NCBI RefSeq assembly: GCF_017355955.1
Contig: NZ_JAFFID010000001.1
Coordinates: 1,984,001 to 2,048,000 of the forward strand
Direction of reading: 5' to 3'
Source: Sabulibacter ruber
GTDB lineage: Bacteria > Bacteroidota > Bacteroidia > Cytophagales > Hymenobacteraceae
Length of the DNA stretch: 64,000 nt
The notes beneath the pieces were generated by a model. It searched no databases. It saw only the letters and a list, made by a program, of their open reading frames with translations, and was not told the DNA's origin. Each line of letters opens with the position of its first letter. The first letter of the stretch is position 1. Shown one piece after another: positions 61,183 to 64,000 of the stretch. The position numbers were made by a program, and so were the translations under genes.

Positions 61183-62451
61183 ATGAAAAAGACCCTTTTC
61201 CTGTTTCTGCTGCTTTTCTGTGTGCTCCAGGCCAAGGCCCAGGTTCCTGATTCCAGCAAGCAGATTGACCAAAAACTGTTGGACTCCCTTCAGGCGAGCA
61301 TCATCCTGGATTCTATTGACGTTCTGCCCCAGGCCCTTGACATCAAAGGGTGGCTGCTGCTGAACGAGAGCATCATGAATGAACTGGGCGGCGCGGTAGA
61401 CAACATGTACAATTTCAAGTTCGAAACCGCCGAGAAGCAGTTCAGGTCTTTACGTCGGAGGTACCCCAAACACCCCATGCCCTACTTTCTCATCGGACTG
61501 AGCCAATGGTGGAAGATGGTGCCCTCCAATATCACCGATACCCGCTACGACAACTACTTCCTGGCCTACATGGATACCACCATCACCCTGGCTGAGGAGT
61601 TGTATGACGATGATAACAAGAACCTGGAAGCAGCCTTCTTTCTCTCGGCGGCTAACGGTTTTGGGGCCCGGTTACATTCAGAACGTAAAAACTGGCGCAA
61701 AGCGGCCATCATGAGCAACCGCGCCCTGGACTATCTGCAAAAGAGTAAAAAGGCGAATGGATTGAGTGATGAGTTTCTGTTCGGGGAAGCGCTCTTCAAC
61801 TACTACTCTGTCTGGATACATGAGAACTATCCCCTGCTGCGGCCGGTCCTCTACTTCTTCCCGAAAGGAAACAAGAACTTAGGCCTGAAACAGCTGCAGC
61901 AAGTAGCGTTCAACGGGTTCTACACCGGTACCGAGGCCAAATACTGGTTAATGAAGATTTACGCCAATGACTCCAGAAACAGCCCTGCTGCTATGTCTCT
62001 GGCTCAGTACTTAGCCAGTACCTACCCAGATAACCCCTACTTCCAACGCTTCTACGCTAGAATGGCGTTCACAGAAGGGAACTTCTTGGTGGCTGAGCAA
62101 CTGTCTACCCAAATTTTAGATAAAATTCAGCATGGTATCTTTGGGTATGAAGCTATCAGCGGAAGGTACGCCAGCTTCTTTCTGGGCTATATTAACCAAT
62201 ACCGAAACAGAGATTACGCCAAAGCTCGGGGATACTACCAGCAATGTATTAGATTTGCGGAACAGATTGGCGAAACAGAATCTGGATACTACATCTCCTC
62301 CTTTGTAAACCTCGCCAGAATGAGCGACAAAGAAAAGGACATCCGCCAAGCGAAACAGTACTATGAGACGGTTGTGAAGCTAGCCAGCTCAAAGTCAGAC
62401 GCAGAGAAGGAAGCGAAAGCTTACTTGAGGAAGAACCGGAAGGTGAAATAA
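61183..62451 (+). CDS. Exported TPR protein
   Basis: A 422-aa protein with a signal peptide (MKKTLFLFLLLFCVLQAKA). The mature part is made of helical hairpins in the TPR manner: NFKFETAEKQFRSLRRRYPK, PYFLIGLSQW, WRKAAIMSNRALDYLQKSKK, and a C-terminal ARGYYQQCIRFAEQIGETES with IRQAKQYYETVVKLASSKSD. It probably is a scaffold in the periplasm. It lies 16 bp upstream of the polymerase-like membrane protein gene, so the two are probably co-transcribed. Confidence 0.85.
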   Translation: MKKTLFLFLLLFCVLQAKAQVPDSSKQIDQKLLDSLQASIILDSIDVLPQALDIKGWLLLNESIMNELGGAVDNMYNFKFETAEKQFRSLRRRYPKHPMPYFLIGLSQWWKMVPSNITDTRYDNYFLAYMDTTITLAEELYDDDNKNLEAAFFLSAANGFGARLHSERKNWRKAAIMSNRALDYLQKSKKANGLSDEFLFGEALFNYYSVWIHENYPLLRPVLYFFPKGNKNLGLKQLQQVAFNGFYTGTEAKYWLMKIYANDSRNSPAAMSLAQYLASTYPDNPYFQRFYARMAFTEGNFLVAEQLSTQILDKIQHGIFGYEAISGRYASFFLGYINQYRNRDYAKARGYYQQCIRFAEQIGETESGYYISSFVNLARMSDKEKDIRQAKQYYETVVKLASSKSDAEKEAKAYLRKNRKVK

Positions 62452-62467
62452 GAATTAACATAACTGA

Positions 62468-63811
62468 ATGGAATTAAAAGACTTATTTCTTGCTCCTCTT
62501 TTTTTGATTCTTATTTATGCACTAGCCTACTGGCTAAGGCCGAAACTCACGAATAAGTATACTAAGAAGCACTTTATCCCAGCCTTAACTGTCAAGATTA
62601 TAGGGGCAATCTGCATTGGGCTTATTTATCAGTTCTATTATGGCAATGGTAATTCAGTAGGGGGAGACTCAGGTAACTATTTCAGACAGAGTAGAATCGT
62701 AGTAGATGCCTTCTATACTGATCCAAACTTAGGCTTAAAGTTACTTTTCTCTAACGGAGAATATGACCCTAGCACCTTTCAGTATGCCAGCCGAATTCTT
62801 TGGTATACGTCTTCTACAGAGTTCTTCATCATTAAACTCGCAACCTTTTTTGGCATTTTGAGTGGCAGTTCCTATTCAGTGATTGCCATCTTCTTTGCTT
62901 TTATCAGCTTTACAGGTATGTGGGCAATGTACCTGACTTTTTTGAAAATGTATCCCAGACTTCACAAAGAGTTTGCAATTGCCTGCTTCTTTTTACCTTC
63001 CGTTTTCTTTTGGGGCTCTGGTTTATTAAAAGACTCCATTACCATTGGAGCTTTAGGCTGGCTTTTTTATGGGTTTTACTCAGGCCTGATAGAAAAGAAA
63101 AGGATATTTAAATCATTGACCTTGGCTTTTGTAGCAGCATATGTGCTCTACTCAGTAAAGGTATACATTTTGATGTCCTTCTTGCCTCCTGCTATTTTCT
63201 GGGTATTTCTTGAAAATAGCAATAGAATCAAGAATGTCTTGCTACGAAGCCTGGCTAAACCAGTATTTATTCTGGTGGGGCTTGGGATAGCTTATATTGG
63301 CGGAACTAAATTGACAGAGGGCGATGCAAGGTATGATGTTGACAACTTGGCAGAAAGAAGCAAAATCAACAGTGTCTATTTAAGTGAGCAAGTTGCGTCA
63401 GGTTCTGCTTATAGCATTGGCACCTTTGATGGTAGTATTGGTAGTATTATAAGAGTAGCTCCGCAAGCCATTGTGGTGGCATTGTATCGCCCGTTCTTAT
63501 GGGAGACCAGAAACCCAGTAATGCTCCTTTCGGCTATTGAGGCTTTTATTTTCTTGTATTTGACACTTCGTTTCTTTTACAGAACAGGATTCTTTAAAAC
63601 ATTGAGCCTAATTAAGTCTAAGTCTATTCTCACCTTTTGTATGGTATTTTCATTAGTCTTTGCGTTTGGGGTGGGTACCAACAGCGGGAACTTCGGAACG
63701 TTAGTTCGCTACAAGATTCCTTTAATGCCTTTTTACCTAAGCGCTATCTACATCATGCAGGCTCACGCAAAAAGACCTAAAAAATTATTTCGAATGGCAG
63801 TGACGGCATAA
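62468..63811 (+). CDS. Polytopic membrane protein, polysaccharide-polymerase-like
   Basis: The 447-aa product has about ten to twelve membrane helices and a long periplasmic loop (about 270-330). The layout resembles EpsG/Wzy-type O-antigen or exopolysaccharide polymerases, with the frequent motif VGGDSGNYFRQSRIV in the first large loop and FFLPSVFFWGSGLLKDS after helix 5. The gene is clearly more AT-rich than everything to its left, a sign of recent transfer or a polysaccharide locus. Its last 49 bp overlap the convergent glycosyltransferase gene. Confidence 0.8.
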   Translation: MELKDLFLAPLFLILIYALAYWLRPKLTNKYTKKHFIPALTVKIIGAICIGLIYQFYYGNGNSVGGDSGNYFRQSRIVVDAFYTDPNLGLKLLFSNGEYDPSTFQYASRILWYTSSTEFFIIKLATFFGILSGSSYSVIAIFFAFISFTGMWAMYLTFLKMYPRLHKEFAIACFFLPSVFFWGSGLLKDSITIGALGWLFYGFYSGLIEKKRIFKSLTLAFVAAYVLYSVKVYILMSFLPPAIFWVFLENSNRIKNVLLRSLAKPVFILVGLGIAYIGGTKLTEGDARYDVDNLAERSKINSVYLSEQVASGSAYSIGTFDGSIGSIIRVAPQAIVVALYRPFLWETRNPVMLLSAIEAFIFLYLTLRFFYRTGFFKTLSLIKSKSILTFCMVFSLVFAFGVGTNSGNFGTLVRYKIPLMPFYLSAIYIMQAHAKRPKKLFRMAVTA

Positions 63812-63999
63812 CAGCTTTCAATTTTATTTCTAGCGGCTTTCCCAAACTCGCTTCTTAGTCTGGAATCTAACAGCATAGTTTCCAAAGCAGAATACCATTC
63901 CTGTGGCGTTGCACACACATACCCATTCAGGCCATCATCTACTACTTCAGTATTCATGCCTACCGGAGAAACTACTGCAGGAATTCCCAGGGCCATATA
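63763..63999 (-). CDS. Glycosyltransferase, group 1 (GT4), C-terminal fragment cut by the window
   Basis: The visible 78 residues are the C-terminal end of a GT-B enzyme: YMALGIPAVVSPVGMNTEVV is the sugar-nucleotide site of GT4 proteins, with GLNGYVC and the end helix of the fold after it. The frame stays open to the window end, so the ATG at 63996 is internal. It adds a sugar to a growing glycan. It overlaps the membrane protein gene tail to tail by 49 bp. Confidence 0.85.
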   Translation of the reverse strand, partial: YMALGIPAVVSPVGMNTEVVDDGLNGYVCATPQEWYSALETMLLDSRLRSEFGKAARNKIESCYAVTAIRNNFLGLFA

Positions 64000-64000
64000 C

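Overview
The window is chromosomal DNA of a Bacteroidota bacterium. I infer a member of the Cytophagales, most likely Hymenobacteraceae (a Rufibacter or Pontibacter relative), from the gene families (DUF1343/NamZ, 7TM-AraC, PepSY-like, SdiA-regulated lipoproteins), the near absence of Shine-Dalgarno sequences, TAnnTTTG-type promoter boxes and intermediate GC content. No rRNA, tRNA, IS element, prophage or CRISPR array is visible. About 60 protein genes are called, the first and last of them cut by the window ends.

Layout. 1-6.2 kb: M28 peptidase (partial), Ada alkylation response protein, Xaa-Pro aminopeptidase and two stress-type helical proteins. 6.2-11.5 kb: outer-membrane barrel, 3D-domain protein, M28 and M48 peptidases, a disordered protein, CZB and cupin proteins. 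11.7-16.8 kb: SDR plus DNA ligase D, a Gly/Asn-rich disordered protein, Nudix hydrolase. 17-21.7 kb: DUF2059, PAP2 phosphatase, AraC regulator, dienelactone hydrolase, NAD-epimerase. 21.8-26.1 kb: an exported NagZ-like GH3, NamZ-like DUF1343 and phosphodiesterase operon that should strip GlcNAc and MurNAc from peptidoglycan ends. 26.1-29.1 kb: an inositol-phospholipid operon (myo-inositol-3-phosphate synthase, a broken PgpA-type phosphatase, GtrA, CDP-alcohol phosphatidyltransferase). 29.5-36.9 kb: RHH/SPFH pair, SPW protein, bestrophin, SdiA-regulated lipoprotein, PepSY-like lipoprotein, two-component system and small unknowns. 37.3-44.4 kb: 7TM-AraC regulator, S41 protease, Tex and small envelope proteins. 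44.6-54.8 kb: DNA polymerase IV, methyltransferase, IscA-type protein, ChaN lipoprotein, ABC exporter, dnaJ-grpE. 55.2-61 kb: obg, adk, hpt, membrane pyrophosphatase, M42 peptidase. 61-64 kb: TPR protein, then an AT-rich polymerase-like membrane protein and a glycosyltransferase, probably the edge of a surface-polysaccharide locus.

Two things stand out. First, the inositol-lipid operon carries a recognisable but decayed pgpA-family phosphatase gene at 27362-27646, with stops and several frameshifts, missed by ORF calling. Second, the intergenic DNA is full of palindromic repeats. About 24 diverged copies of one short palindrome (called 3EP here, roughly GTTTTAGGGCTGTTTTC joined to its reverse complement) sit at gene 3' ends, usually next to an intrinsic terminator. 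Three other families of larger nested inverted repeats occur at 40.2, 45.9/52.8 and 49.1/55.1 kb.
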